A stretch of 64,000 nucleotides of DNA from Mycolicibacterium baixiangningiae (GCF_016313185.1 NZ_CP066218.1:3162001-3226000), one strand, 5' to 3'. Positions 34,616 to 43,699 are shown, counted from the first letter of the stretch. Numbers and translations are program-made. The notes: a model not told the origin generated them from the letters alone.

Positions 34616-36187
34616 TCAGAGGATCTCGGCGATATCGTTCTTCAGTGCCTCGGCATGCGTGCCGAAGACCGCCTGAACGCTGTTGCCGACCTCTACGACG
34701 CCCGCCGCGCCGAGACTCTTCAGTCGCGCGTGGTCCACCTTGTCCTTGTCCACCACCTCCATGCGCAGACGCGTGATGCAGGCGTCGACGTTGACCAGGT
34801 TGTGTCGACCACCGAACGCCGAGATCAACTGCTCCGCCTTGCTCTCGACGGCGGTCGCTGTGGCAGTGGCGCCCCCGGTCCCGGTGGTGATGGTGGAGGT
34901 GGCGTCAACGCTCTCGCCCAGGTTGGCGCGCTCCTCTGCCTCGAACTCTTCCTCGGGTTCGCGACCGGGCGTGCGCATGTTCCACTTCTTGATCGCGAAC
35001 CGGAACAGCAGGTAGTAGACGGCGAAGAACACCACTCCCATGCCGATCAGTAGCGGGATGTTCTTCGCGGCCGGCGCCGTGCCGTACAGCAGGAGATCGA
35101 TGAGACCGGCCGAGAACGAGAAGCCGAGGTGAATGTCGAGTAGGTACGCGATCGCCAGCGAGAGACCGGTCAGCACCGCGTGGACCACGTAGAGCGGGAA
35201 CGCGACGAACATGAACGCGAATTCGAGCGGTTCGGTGATGCCGGTGACAAATGCGGTAAGGCCGGCGGCCGAGAGGATGCCGACCGCGACCTTGCGCTGC
35301 TTCTTGTTGGCCACGTGGATCATCGCCAGAGCGGCTGCGGGCAAACCGAACATCAGGATGGGATAGAACCCCGACGTGAGCAGACCGGCCGTTGGGTCGC
35401 CTGCAGCGAACCGGGTCAGTTCGCCGGTCACGACGTTGCCGTCCGGCGTCTGGTAGTCGCCGTAAATGAACCACACGTAGGAGTTCGGAATGTGGTGCAG
35501 CCCCAGCGGAATCAGCATTCTGTTGGCGAAGCCGTAGACGAAGGCGCCGAATGCGCCGGCACCGCCGATGAACTGGCCGAGGCTGGTCAGGCCTGCGTCG
35601 AAGATCGGGTAGAAGTAACTCATCGCGAAGGCTAGGAAGAGGCAGGCCAGTGACACGACGATCGGCACGAAGCGTCGACCGCCGAAGAAGCCGAGGTACG
35701 AGGGCAATTCGATGGTGTGATAGCGGTCGAACAGCCATGCCGTCAGCAACCCGACCACGATGCCCGCGAACACGCTGTAGTTGATCTGCGCCTGGTCACC
35801 GACCTTGTCCAGTTCGCCCGCCAGGACGATCGGCGACATCGTCTTGAAGACTGCCTGGACCACGAGATAGCCCACTACCGCTGCGAGCGCCGTGGATCCG
35901 TCGGCCTTCTTCGCGAAGCCGATCGCGACGCCAACCGCGAACAGCAGGGGCAGATTGGCAAACAGCGCGTCGCCGGCCGCGCTCATCGCCAGGAAGAACG
36001 GTCCGATCACCGGGGCGTCGATGCGCCCCAGCAAGTCCGGTTGCCCGAGTCGAAGCAGGATGCCTGCAGCGGGCAGCACTGCGATCGGCAGCATGAGGCT
36101 CTTGCCCAACCGTTGCAGTTGGGAGAACCCTGGTATCCGAAGTCCGGACTTCGATTGTGCCTCCGGGAATTTCGGCGCCTCACCCAT
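34616..36187 (-). CDS. nagE: PTS N-acetylglucosamine transporter subunit IICB
   Basis: Phosphotransferase membrane protein of 523 residues. The EIIC channel domain (about 20-380) has around ten membrane helices with the family segments LGLHHIPNSYVWFIYGDYQ and GITEPLEFAFMFVAFPLY. The C-terminal EIIB domain (about 450-523) has the phosphocysteine in DACITRLRMEV. It imports N-acetylglucosamine as the 6-phosphate and takes phosphate from the separate EIIA encoded divergently at 36326. I start at 36187 because GGAGGAG lies 7-8 bp upstream; the ATG two codons earlier is too close. A 13-bp-arm hairpin lies in the leader. Confidence 0.92.
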   Translation of the reverse strand: MGEAPKFPEAQSKSGLRIPGFSQLQRLGKSLMLPIAVLPAAGILLRLGQPDLLGRIDAPVIGPFFLAMSAAGDALFANLPLLFAVGVAIGFAKKADGSTALAAVVGYLVVQAVFKTMSPIVLAGELDKVGDQAQINYSVFAGIVVGLLTAWLFDRYHTIELPSYLGFFGGRRFVPIVVSLACLFLAFAMSYFYPIFDAGLTSLGQFIGGAGAFGAFVYGFANRMLIPLGLHHIPNSYVWFIYGDYQTPDGNVVTGELTRFAAGDPTAGLLTSGFYPILMFGLPAAALAMIHVANKKQRKVAVGILSAAGLTAFVTGITEPLEFAFMFVAFPLYVVHAVLTGLSLAIAYLLDIHLGFSFSAGLIDLLLYGTAPAAKNIPLLIGMGVVFFAVYYLLFRFAIKKWNMRTPGREPEEEFEAEERANLGESVDATSTITTGTGGATATATAVESKAEQLISAFGGRHNLVNVDACITRLRMEVVDKDKVDHARLKSLGAAGVVEVGNSVQAVFGTHAEALKNDIAEIL

Positions 36188-36205
36188 GGTCATGCTCCTC
36201 CCGTG

Positions 36206-36240
36206 CCGCATGGCTTCAGCCACTGGGTGAAGCCATGCGG
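36206..36240. promoter_or_regulatory. Large inverted repeat in the nagE leader
   Basis: CCGCATGGCTTCA, a 9-base spacer (GCCACTGGG), then TGAAGCCATGCGG form a perfect 13-bp inverted repeat ending 19 bp upstream of the nagE ATG and 85 bp upstream of the divergent EIIA gene. It could be a regulator-binding site (GlcNAc systems often use GntR-family DasR/NagR) or, as RNA, a hairpin directly before the ribosome-binding site. Confidence 0.65.
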
Positions 36241-36325
36241 AAGCTTAGACGAGAACCCATGAACGCGAGACCCTGTTGCGTGCGTTCGTATTGTTGAGGC
36301 AGTCGAAGACGAAGGGGCCATCACA

Positions 36326-36796
36326 GTGAGCACAACGTCAGTTTTCGCGCCGGTCACCGGTCGTGCCGTTGCACTGCAGGACGTGCCAGACCCCGTCTTC
36401 AGTCAGGGCATGGTCGGCCACGGCGCGGCGATCGACCCACCCCGGGGGGTGGTCGAGGCGGTGGCGCCCGTCGGCGGAAAGTTACTCAAGCTGATGCCGC
36501 ACGCGTTCGTGGTCCTCACGCCCGACAACGTCGGGATACTGGTGCACCTCGGTCTCGACACCGTGGCACTCGATGGTGAGGGTTTCACCGCACACGTCAG
36601 CCAGGGCGACGACGTCACCGCCGGACAGTTGATCATCACCTACGACGTACCGACGGTGGTGGCGAAGGGCCTGAATCCAATCGTGCCGGTCGTGGTCATG
36701 GACGAACGTGAGGCGGCCAACGTGGTGCCCGCCGAATCGGTGCTCGAGGGAGCCGACATCGCCTCTGGTGCAGCGTTGTTCACGGCGCGCCGGTAA
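36326..36796 (+). CDS. crr: PTS glucose-type subunit IIA
   Basis: Soluble PTS phosphocarrier of 156 residues. The glucose-family EIIA motif is seen as NVGILVHLGLDTVAL with the phosphorylated histidine near residue 73, and a second conserved histidine in PHAFVVLT. It transfers phosphate from HPr to the EIIB domain of NagE, whose gene lies divergently upstream. Starts with GTG. The next gene, nagB, starts on the last base of its stop codon, so they are coupled. The symbol crr is by family; it may be a GlcNAc-dedicated copy. Confidence 0.9.
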   Translation: MSTTSVFAPVTGRAVALQDVPDPVFSQGMVGHGAAIDPPRGVVEAVAPVGGKLLKLMPHAFVVLTPDNVGILVHLGLDTVALDGEGFTAHVSQGDDVTAGQLIITYDVPTVVAKGLNPIVPVVVMDEREAANVVPAESVLEGADIASGAALFTARR

Positions 36797-37581
36797 TGGA
36801 GGTCATCATTCTGGCCGACGCCGGAGAGATCGCCGCGCTCGCGTCGGATGCGATAGGGGCGCTCCTGTATCGCAAGCCCACCGCGGTGCTCGGCCTGGCC
36901 ACCGGCTCGTCGCCGCTGGCGATCTACGACGAACTGGCGAAGCGCTCCAAGGCCGGGGACGTCTCGTTCGCGCACGCCCAGGGCTTCACCCTCGATGAGT
37001 ACGTCGGTCTGCCCGCTGATCATCCCCAGCGCTACCGCACCGTGATCGACGAGGTCTTCGTCAAGCGCGTCAACTTCGGGCCGGACGCCGTGCAGAGCCC
37101 CGATGGACTGGCGGCCGACATACCCGCTGCTTGTGCCGCATACGAGGCGGCGATCCGCAACGCGGGCGGGGTCGACCTGCAGATCCTCGGGATCGGCACC
37201 GACGGCCACATCGCGTTCAACGAACCGGGGTCCTCACTGGCGTCGCGTACGCGGATCAAGACGCTGACTCGGCAGACCCGCGTCGACAACGCCCGCTTCT
37301 TCGGCGGCGACGTGGACGCCGTGCCGACGCACTGCCTGACCCAGGGATTGGCGACGATCATGGACGCTCGCCACGTCGTCCTCGTCGCAACGGGGCGCGG
37401 CAAGGCCGAGGCGGTGCATCAATTGGTGGAAGGTGCGGTCAGCGCGATGTGGCCCGCCACCATCCTGCAGCACCATCCGCACGTGACGGTGCTGCTTGAC
37501 GCCGCCGCCGCCCGACGGCTGCAGCTCATCGACTACTACCGCGAGACCCATCGGTCGAAACCGGATTGGCAGGGCATCTGA
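36796..37581 (+). CDS. nagB: Glucosamine-6-phosphate deaminase
   Basis: Hexameric sugar-phosphate isomerase/deaminase family, 261 residues. It converts glucosamine 6-phosphate to fructose 6-phosphate and ammonia. LGLATGSSPLAIYDEL (phosphate loop, near residue 35), FTLDEYVGL with the catalytic aspartate region, GIGTDGHIAFNEPGSSL (active-site histidine and glutamate), and TRGKAEAVHQL-like segment are intact. Length is normal. Sits between EIIA and nagA with one-base contact on both sides, so the three genes form one operon. Confidence 0.94.
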   Translation: MEVIILADAGEIAALASDAIGALLYRKPTAVLGLATGSSPLAIYDELAKRSKAGDVSFAHAQGFTLDEYVGLPADHPQRYRTVIDEVFVKRVNFGPDAVQSPDGLAADIPAACAAYEAAIRNAGGVDLQILGIGTDGHIAFNEPGSSLASRTRIKTLTRQTRVDNARFFGGDVDAVPTHCLTQGLATIMDARHVVLVATGRGKAEAVHQLVEGAVSAMWPATILQHHPHVTVLLDAAAARRLQLIDYYRETHRSKPDWQGI

Positions 37582-38757
37582 GTGCTGCTCACCGCCGGCA
37601 CGGTCGTGACGGGGCCGAATATGTTGCGTCCCGGGTGGATCGAGGTGGCCGGGGCCTGCGTGGTCGGTGCCGGTGAAGGCACGCCACCGGGTCCACCGGA
37701 CCGCGATCTCGGCGACGTCACCGTCGTGCCAGGGTTCGTCGACACGCACGTCCACGGTGGCGGCGGAGGAAACTTCTCCGCAGCGTCGTCCGACGAGACC
37801 GCAACGGCCGTGGCGCTGCACCGTGACCACGGCACCACCACCCTGGTCGCATCGCTGGTTACGGCGGCGCCGGAGGGCCTCATGCGCCAGGTCGCGGGAC
37901 TCGCGGTCGACGTGCGGGCCGGTCGACTCGACGGCATCCACCTCGAGGGCCCGTGGCTGTCGCCCCTGCGGTGCGGCGCCCACCAGCCGTCGTTGATGCG
38001 AGATCCCGACCCGGTCGAGATCGAGCGAGTGCTCGACGCGGGCGAGGGAGCGATACGCATGGTGACGATCGCGCCTGAGCGAGACGGCGCGGTCGCGGCG
38101 ATCCGCCTGCTGACGGACGCGGGAGTGGTTGCCGCAGTAGGGCATACGGAAGCCAGCTACCACCAGACCCGCGAGGCGATCGAGGCGGGAGCGCGCGTGG
38201 GCACGCACCTGTTCAACGCCATGCGTCCCATCGACCGGCGCGAACCCGGTCCGGTGATCGCCCTGCTCGAGGACCCGCGGGTGACGGTGGAACTGATCGC
38301 CGACGGCGTGCACGTCGACCCCGCGATCTATAGGCACGTCACGCGGTCGGCTGGTCCGGATCGAGTGTCGCTGATTACCGATGCCATGGCGGCAACCGGG
38401 ATGTCTGACGGGGTCTACCACCTGGGACCGCTGGCGGTCGACGTCGTCGCAGGCGTGGCGCGGGTTGCAGGTACCGACACCATCGCAGGAAGTACCGCCA
38501 CCATGGACGTGGTCTTCCGGTACGCGGTCACGCACAGCGGGTTGGCGCGCGAAGACGCCCTGCTGTCCGCCGTGCGGCAGGCGTCGATCAATCCGGCGCG
38601 CGCGCTGGGACTCCCAGCGTCGGGCCTTGTCCAGGGAGCGCCCGCCGATCTGGTGGTGCTGGGTCCCGCACTGGACGTCGAGGGGGTGCTACGTCGGGGT
38701 GAGTGGGTCGTGGAGCCGAACTGTCGAATCACAGCATATGAATCCTCGCCCGAATAA
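37582..38757 (+). CDS. nagA: N-acetylglucosamine-6-phosphate deacetylase
   Basis: Amidohydrolase-family enzyme of 391 residues that removes the acetyl group from N-acetylglucosamine 6-phosphate before NagB acts. Metal-binding segment GFVDTHVHGGGG (near 52), HLEGPWLSP (near 127), AVGHTEASY, GTHLFNAMRP and LITDAMAATG (catalytic aspartate) are all typical. It starts with GTG directly after the nagB stop. Together with NagE, EIIA and NagB it gives a complete uptake and catabolic route for GlcNAc. Confidence 0.94.
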   Translation: MLLTAGTVVTGPNMLRPGWIEVAGACVVGAGEGTPPGPPDRDLGDVTVVPGFVDTHVHGGGGGNFSAASSDETATAVALHRDHGTTTLVASLVTAAPEGLMRQVAGLAVDVRAGRLDGIHLEGPWLSPLRCGAHQPSLMRDPDPVEIERVLDAGEGAIRMVTIAPERDGAVAAIRLLTDAGVVAAVGHTEASYHQTREAIEAGARVGTHLFNAMRPIDRREPGPVIALLEDPRVTVELIADGVHVDPAIYRHVTRSAGPDRVSLITDAMAATGMSDGVYHLGPLAVDVVAGVARVAGTDTIAGSTATMDVVFRYAVTHSGLAREDALLSAVRQASINPARALGLPASGLVQGAPADLVVLGPALDVEGVLRRGEWVVEPNCRITAYESSPE

Positions 38758-38901
38758 TGGGACACCAAAGTGGGATCATCGCCGGGGGTTCGGTTCCTGT
38801 CGGCGCAGGTCCGATTGAGCGCCGCGCTGCTGGGAACACCGGCAGTGCATCGAGGCCATCGATGACGTGCGGTCCCGACTCAAGAAATCAGGTCTCACAC
38901 C

Positions 38902-39426
38902 ATGGCGGACATCATCGAGCTGATCTATGCCGACCACGACTGGCTGCGCCGGATGTTCTTCCGGCTGGACGACGCCACCACCCAGGAAGAGCTCGCCGCG
39001 ATCTGGGATGTGCTCGGCAAGCGGCTCGACACCCACGCCGACGCGGAGGAAGCGGTGTTCTATCCGGCGCTGCTCAAGCACGGTGGGAAGGACGACCCCG
39101 GAAACCCCGAAGGTGATCCCGAGGACGAGACCGAAGACGCCATTACCGACCACAACGCCATTCGTGACGCGGTCCGGCGATCCCGGCAGCGCGATGTGGG
39201 TACCGACGAATGGTTCGAGGCCGTGATCGCTGCGCGTAAGGAGAACGGCGAGCACCTCGACGAGGAAGAGCGCGAGGCCATGCCCGACTTCATCAAGAGC
39301 GCCTCGCTGGAATTGCGCCACGAGTTGGGCATGCAGTGGCTGCGTTTCTACGCCGAACATCAGGCGGGCCAGGGGATCAGTGGCGACGACAAAGACGCGG
39401 CCGATTACATCGAGCAACACTCCTGA
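38902..39426 (+). CDS. Hemerythrin-domain (HHE) protein
   Basis: Protein of 174 residues. An HHE cation-binding domain is seen, with ligands in IELIYADHDWLRRMFFRLDD, DTHADAEEAVFYPALL, ITDHNAIRDAV, and ENGEHLDEEEREAMPDF. Such proteins bind a di-iron centre and sense or buffer oxygen or NO. Acidic overall. Standalone gene, followed immediately by LLM-oxidoreductase debris. Confidence 0.88.
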   Translation: MADIIELIYADHDWLRRMFFRLDDATTQEELAAIWDVLGKRLDTHADAEEAVFYPALLKHGGKDDPGNPEGDPEDETEDAITDHNAIRDAVRRSRQRDVGTDEWFEAVIAARKENGEHLDEEEREAMPDFIKSASLELRHELGMQWLRFYAEHQAGQGISGDDKDAADYIEQHS

Positions 39427-39427
39427 G

Positions 39428-39606
39428 TGGCGGGCGCAGGAGGCTGAAGCCGCCGGATTTGACACCGTGTTCCTGATGGACCACTTCTACCAGCTGCCGG
39501 GGATGGGCGCACCGGACGAGCCAATACTGGAGGCCTACACGACATTGGGGCGTTGAGCGCCGTCACCGACCGCGTGCAGCTGGCGACGCTGGTCACCGGG
39601 GATACC
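39428..39606 (+). pseudogene. Fragment of an LLM-class (F420-dependent type) oxidoreductase
   Basis: Starting right after the hemerythrin stop, the frame reads RAQEAEAAGFDTVFLMDHFY, then LPGMGAPDEPILEAYTTLG, and after one missing base resumes as AVTDRVQLATLVTGDT. This is a core portion of luciferase-like F420-dependent oxidoreductases of mycobacteria. Both ends are gone. A single missing G near 39548 breaks the frame. Confidence 0.7.
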
Positions 39607-39735
39607 TGCGGTAAAGCCGCGGTCGGCGAACATCTTCAACCGTTGCTCCCAGGGCGCGTTGTTGCACTCGAAGGCAATGTGATGGATTCCCTCGCCATGC
39701 TGATCGAGGAATTCTCTTATGACGGTGCCGTTGGC
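39607..39735 (-). pseudogene. Fragment of a VOC-family gene
   Basis: The minus strand reads VIREFLDQHGEGIHHIAFEC, then PWEQRLKMFADRGF, a segment resembling methylmalonyl-CoA-epimerase/glyoxalase-type VOC proteins (GIHHIAF includes a metal-ligand histidine). Both ends are lost. It is wedged against the LLM fragment on one side and repeat family 2 on the other. Confidence 0.6.
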
Positions 39736-39773
39736 TCGATCAGAATTCATTTTCCTTCTTCGACACTGAGGCT

Positions 39774-39893
39774 GCGACCACTTCATCTAATTCCGAACCC
39801 GACCGGTGGTATCCAGCCCCGCCGCCCATCACCAAACGCTCACTTCACGAGCCCCCTCCGCTTACCGACGGCCGAGCCGACGAGGCACGCCCG
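39774..39893. repeat. Dispersed repeat family 2, copy g
   Basis: Roughly 105-120 bp about 90% like 54740-54860: both contain GAACCCGACCGG, GGTATCCAGCCCCGCCGCCC, GCTCACTTCA and GACGGCCGAGCCGA. On the minus strand both read ACL-(I/V)-GSAVGK-(W/R)-RGL-(M/V)-K and then a stop, with most differences silent or conservative. Confidence 0.7.
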
Positions 39894-39933
39894 CTATGAC
39901 GTGACACCAATGCCCGCGGAGTCGGCCGCTCGG

Positions 39934-40512
39934 CTAATCGCGGGATGCAACGCCGCGCACGGTCACCAGCCTGGCGACCGCGGTCTCGACGTCCGCCCGA
40001 CGATCGTCGGGCAGCCCCGCCGGACGTACGGCTCGCAACGACCACGACGCGTGGTCCCAACTCGTCACGATGGCGAGGACCATCGACATCATCGTGGCCG
40101 CATCGGGCTCGGAAGCTATCGCACCGCCTTGCTGCGCACGCTCGATCGACTCGACTTTCCCGCGGTAGGAGTCCATTTCGGCGTCGAGCGGACGCGGGCG
40201 CTCCAGTACCGCCCACGAGGTGAGCCGGAAGATGTCTGGGCGGCCCTGCAACGTGCTGTAGAGGTCACCCGCATACGACGGCATGGCGGTGACATCGAAC
40301 GGAACTGCTTCCGCCAGCTCGACCAGGCTCATAGAGACCACTAGGTCGAACAACTCCTCCTTGGTGCCGAAGTGCATGTAGATCGAACGCTTGTTGGCGT
40401 CGGCCCGTTCGGCGATTCGGTCCACTCGCGCACCGGCGAGGCCGTGCTCGGCGAACTCGGCGCGAGCGGCTTGCATGAGCCGGCGCTTGGTCTCCGTCGA
40501 ATCGGGTGGCAT
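39934..40512 (-). CDS. TetR-family transcriptional regulator
   Basis: Regulator of 192 residues. HTH region about 8-58 with RRLMQAARAEFAEHGLAGAR and NKRSIYMHFGTKEELF. The C-terminal part (IFRLTSWAVLERPRPLD) is of the TetR_C_17/33-like type. It is divergent from the SDR gene at 40681 and very likely controls it and the SDR that follows. Confidence 0.88.
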   Translation of the reverse strand: MPPDSTETKRRLMQAARAEFAEHGLAGARVDRIAERADANKRSIYMHFGTKEELFDLVVSMSLVELAEAVPFDVTAMPSYAGDLYSTLQGRPDIFRLTSWAVLERPRPLDAEMDSYRGKVESIERAQQGGAIASEPDAATMMSMVLAIVTSWDHASWSLRAVRPAGLPDDRRADVETAVARLVTVRGVASRD

Positions 40513-40680
40513 GCCCGGACTGTACTTAACTAACTAGATGGAGAGCAACCAGGTCCCACTGGCGCAGTGGTCCGGGGAGGCGTCCAAGGAACGTTTGTAA
40601 CCAAACAGTTGCATACGTCGGGACGGTCATGTAGAAACTATGTATATAACTGGTTGGTTACCTAACGAAAGGTTGTTGTC
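40513..40680. promoter_or_regulatory. Divergent promoter region with TetR-type operator candidates
   Basis: The near-palindrome GTTGGTTACCTAAC at 40653-40666 lies just before the SDR ribosome-binding site, and related AC-TTAAC-TAACTAG sequence lies next to the TetR start. GTAACCAAACAGTTGC at about 40598 is a third similar block. Position fits repression of both genes by TetR. Confidence 0.45.
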
Positions 40681-41538
40681 ATGTCCCTCACCTGGTTCAT
40701 CACCGGCACGTCGTCGGGCTTCGGTCGTCACCTCGTCGAGCAACTACTGGAGCGCGGCGACAGGGTCGCGGCAACCGCACGCCGGCCCGAGGTCCTCGAC
40801 GATCTCGCCACCGAGTACGGGGATCGCCTGTGGCGGGCTTCGCTCGACGTCACCGACACCGCGGAGACGCGCAATGTCGTCGGGAGGGCCTTCGGTGACC
40901 TCGGCAGGATCGAGGTGGTCGTCTCGAACGCGGGCTACGGACTGTTCGGCGCCGCCGAGGAGGTGTCCGACGACCAGATCGACCGCCAGATCGCGACCAA
41001 TCTCGTCGCGCCGATCCAGTTGGCGCGAGCCGTTATGCCCCACCTGCGCGCCCAGGGCGGCGGACGGATCGTGCAGGTCGCCAGCGTCGGCGGGCAGGTG
41101 GCGTTCCCGGCGATGAGCATGTACCACGCCACCAAATGGGGTATCGAGGGGTTCTGGGAATCGGCGGCCGCCGACATCGCCGGATTCGGCATCGGTGTCA
41201 CCCTGGTCGAACCCGGTGTCGCCCGGACGGGTTTCGGTGGCCCGAGCGCGGACATGGGTGCGGCGCTGGCCGCGTACGACGACGCCCCTCCGGGACAGCT
41301 GCGCCGCATGTTGGCCGGTGAACTCCCCCCGTTGCCCGCCCCCGGTGATCCCGCCAAGATCGCACAGGCGATCATCGCGTCCGTTGACAACCCGGTGGCG
41401 CCCAAGCGCCTCACACTGGGTTCGGATGCCTACGTGATGGCCACAGCCGCACTGCGGGAGCGCCTTTCGGCGCTCGAAGACGCGAAGGATCTCGCCTACT
41501 CCACCGACGCCGACGACTTCGTCGCCGACGCCCGGTAA
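40681..41538 (+). CDS. SDR-family oxidoreductase
   Basis: Short-chain dehydrogenase of 285 residues: ITGTSSGFGRHL (cofactor motif, residues 7-18), VVSNAGYGLFG, and the catalytic YHATKWG are seen. It resembles the SDR at 74-940 in layout. It begins 169 bp from the divergent TetR and is followed 38 bp later by another SDR gene, so both are probably in the same transcript. Substrate unknown. Confidence 0.88.
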   Translation: MSLTWFITGTSSGFGRHLVEQLLERGDRVAATARRPEVLDDLATEYGDRLWRASLDVTDTAETRNVVGRAFGDLGRIEVVVSNAGYGLFGAAEEVSDDQIDRQIATNLVAPIQLARAVMPHLRAQGGGRIVQVASVGGQVAFPAMSMYHATKWGIEGFWESAAADIAGFGIGVTLVEPGVARTGFGGPSADMGAALAAYDDAPPGQLRRMLAGELPPLPAPGDPAKIAQAIIASVDNPVAPKRLTLGSDAYVMATAALRERLSALEDAKDLAYSTDADDFVADAR

Positions 41539-41575
41539 TCGCGAACACACCCACCTGAGAGAAGGAGAATCGAGC

Positions 41576-42313
41576 ATGTCCGAGTTCGAAGGACGCACCG
41601 TCGTCATCACCGGCGCCGCCGGAGCGCTGGGGCGCACCCTGGTCGACAGGTTCGCGTCCGCAGGCGCCAACGTCGTGGTGGCCGCCCGCCACGACAGCGC
41701 GGTTATCGCAGAGCAGGCGCCCGGCGAAGCGGTCGGTGTCGCTTTGGACATCACCAGCGAGACCGGATGGGGCGCTTTGGTGCACACCGCGAACGAGAGG
41801 TACGGCGGCGTCGACATCCTGATCAACAACGCCGCTTACCTGCACGTCGGGACAACCCAGTCGATCGACGTCGATCAATGGCGAAAAGTACTCGACACCA
41901 ACGTAACCGGCACCCTGCTCGGCATACGGGCGGTCACCCCGTCGATGCGCACGCGCGGCGGCGGGGCGATTGTGAACGTGGGCTCGATATCCGGACTCAC
42001 CGCCGCGCCCGGCCTTGCCGCCTACAGCACCAGCAAGTGGGCCCTGCGGGGGCTGACGCGGAACGCGGCTCTCGATCTGGCTCCGGACAACATCCGCGTC
42101 AACGCGGTCGTTCCCGGCATCATTGACACTCCCCTCGCCTACGGGCCCGACGGTGAGGAGCTCGTCCCCACCGAGAGCTTCCCCATACCCCGTCAGGCAC
42201 AACCCGGGGAGATCGCCGAGTTCATCGAGTTCGCCGCCTCGCAGCGTGCGAGTTTCGCCACTGGCGCCGAACTCGTGGTGGACGGCGGCTTCGCGCTCGG
42301 CACCAGCCACTAG
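41576..42313 (+). CDS. SDR-family oxidoreductase (FabG-like)
   Basis: Short-chain dehydrogenase of 245 residues. VVITGAAGALGRTLVDRFA is the cofactor-binding start, DILINNAAYLHVG the central strand, YSTSKWALRGLTR the catalytic motif, and GAELVVDGGFALG the normal end of FabG/3-alpha(20-beta)-HSD-like enzymes. A purine-rich GAGAAGGAGAA precedes the ATG. The second gene of the pair with the SDR at 40681. Confidence 0.9.
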   Translation: MSEFEGRTVVITGAAGALGRTLVDRFASAGANVVVAARHDSAVIAEQAPGEAVGVALDITSETGWGALVHTANERYGGVDILINNAAYLHVGTTQSIDVDQWRKVLDTNVTGTLLGIRAVTPSMRTRGGGAIVNVGSISGLTAAPGLAAYSTSKWALRGLTRNAALDLAPDNIRVNAVVPGIIDTPLAYGPDGEELVPTESFPIPRQAQPGEIAEFIEFAASQRASFATGAELVVDGGFALGTSH

Positions 42314-42686
42314 AGGGCCGGTCATCGGCACCACTACGACCGGTCCCGTCGGCTGAAGGATTCAAACCCCACAGGACCGACAGTTCCCTGGCCCGAAAGG
42401 ATGGAAGACCTCCGCACTGAATATGCGCCCCGCCCAAAGGGCTGCAATGACTCGGAGGGCTTCTATCCGAGGATGCCCTGGATTACATCGCGCGAAGCGC
42501 GGCGTATTGCGGCCGACTTCGTTGACCTTCCCACTGAGCCCCGAAGTTCTTCCTCGCATCGGGCTGCGACACAACACGGTCGTAATCTGGCTGCCGCACA
42601 ACGAGATCCACGTTGGCGTGGGTCCAATGTACGAATCCGCAACTGACCATGGCCGCATCGCAGCCCGCCGCCTCTACTGCTGATGC
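42314..42686. other. Gene-free stretch
   Basis: No convincing gene. A plus-strand frame of 87 codons (42423-42683) contains RHNTVVIWLPHNEIHVGVGP, which I cannot assign. It ends just before the XRE regulator stop and may be another fragment. Confidence 0.35.
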
Positions 42687-43565
42687 CTAGTCACTTGCAC
42701 GGCGAGCCGGTGAGTGGTCGGTCCTGCGGCCCGTCTCGATCCCGAGCGCGGACGAGGCTAGGAGGGCCAACTTGTCGGCGTCTTCGGATCCGGCCTCGGG
42801 GTGATAGATGACGAGGTAGATGCCGTCAGCACCGCTGATGGCCAGCCTTTCGCGGTTGAGTCGCATTTCGCCGATCTGAGGGTGGTCGAACAGGGTTGAC
42901 GTCCCCCGCTGCGCCCCTACGTCGTGTCTTGACCACATTGCCCGGAACCGAGGGCTGGCCAGCGACAGCTCGCCAACGAGTTCGATGAAGCGCGGGTCAT
43001 CGATGTCTGTGCCGACCGACTGGCGCAGGCTTGAGATCAGGCACTCGGTGGTGCCGTCCCAGTCCGGGTGCAAAGCGATCTCCTCGGGATCGAGGAACAT
43101 GTCCCGTAACTGGTTGCGTCCCACCGTGAGGCGGGATGAAAGCGCTGTGGCCAAGGGGTTTACAGCCAGAACATCGAAGTAGCGGCCCTCGACGAAGGCG
43201 GGCTGCGTCAACGCCGACAGCAGCTTGAGCATGCCCGTCGGGACGGTCTCCATGGGTGCCCTGCGCCGCGTCCGTCGGGGTTTGTCTGCGGCGAGGCTCA
43301 GCAGGTAGATCATGTTTTCGTCGTCAAGCTGGAGCACCCGGGCGATGGATTCGAGAACCTGCACGGAAGGGTTCCGGTCACGTCCCCGCTCGAGGCGCAG
43401 GTAGTAGTCGGCACTGATGCCGGCCAGCATGGCAACCTCTTCGCGCCGCAGACCGGGCACCCTTCGCACACCGATCTCAGGGATGCCTGCCTGCGCAGGT
43501 GCGATGAGCCCGCGGCGGGCGCGCAGGTACTCACCGAGGTGGTTCAGCTTATCGGTCACAGTCAA
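42687..43565 (-). CDS. XRE-family regulator with MmyB-like ligand-binding domain
   Basis: Regulator of 292 residues with the same architecture as the one at 1022. The HTH (GVRRVPGLRREEVAMLAGIS, then DYYLRLERGRDRNPS) is followed by the MmyB domain (PAFVEGRYFDVLAVNP, then a C-terminal EAGSEDADKLALL). It is divergent from an NADP-dependent oxidoreductase, the usual arrangement for this family, and probably controls it. Confidence 0.88.
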   Translation of the reverse strand: MTVTDKLNHLGEYLRARRGLIAPAQAGIPEIGVRRVPGLRREEVAMLAGISADYYLRLERGRDRNPSVQVLESIARVLQLDDENMIYLLSLAADKPRRTRRRAPMETVPTGMLKLLSALTQPAFVEGRYFDVLAVNPLATALSSRLTVGRNQLRDMFLDPEEIALHPDWDGTTECLISSLRQSVGTDIDDPRFIELVGELSLASPRFRAMWSRHDVGAQRGTSTLFDHPQIGEMRLNRERLAISGADGIYLVIYHPEAGSEDADKLALLASSALGIETGRRTDHSPARRASD

Positions 43566-43699
43566 ACGCTATGCCCTTCAGACCGGGCGTGAGGGGTCCT
43601 GTCACTCCCCCGGAGCGCGAGGGCACTGGCAGGAGGCGCGCGCCGCGCGAAGTATCGGCTGTAATCAACCGCTCGACCACTACCAGAAAGACCAGAATC

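Noticed and set aside
34133..35053. Plus-strand open frame of 306 codons across nagE
   Set aside because: Antisense to the EIIB and EIIC domains of nagE, without ribosome-binding site or recognisable domain.
37234..38535. Minus-strand open frame of 433 codons across nagB/nagA
   Set aside because: Antisense shadow; nagB and nagA are unmistakable on the plus strand.
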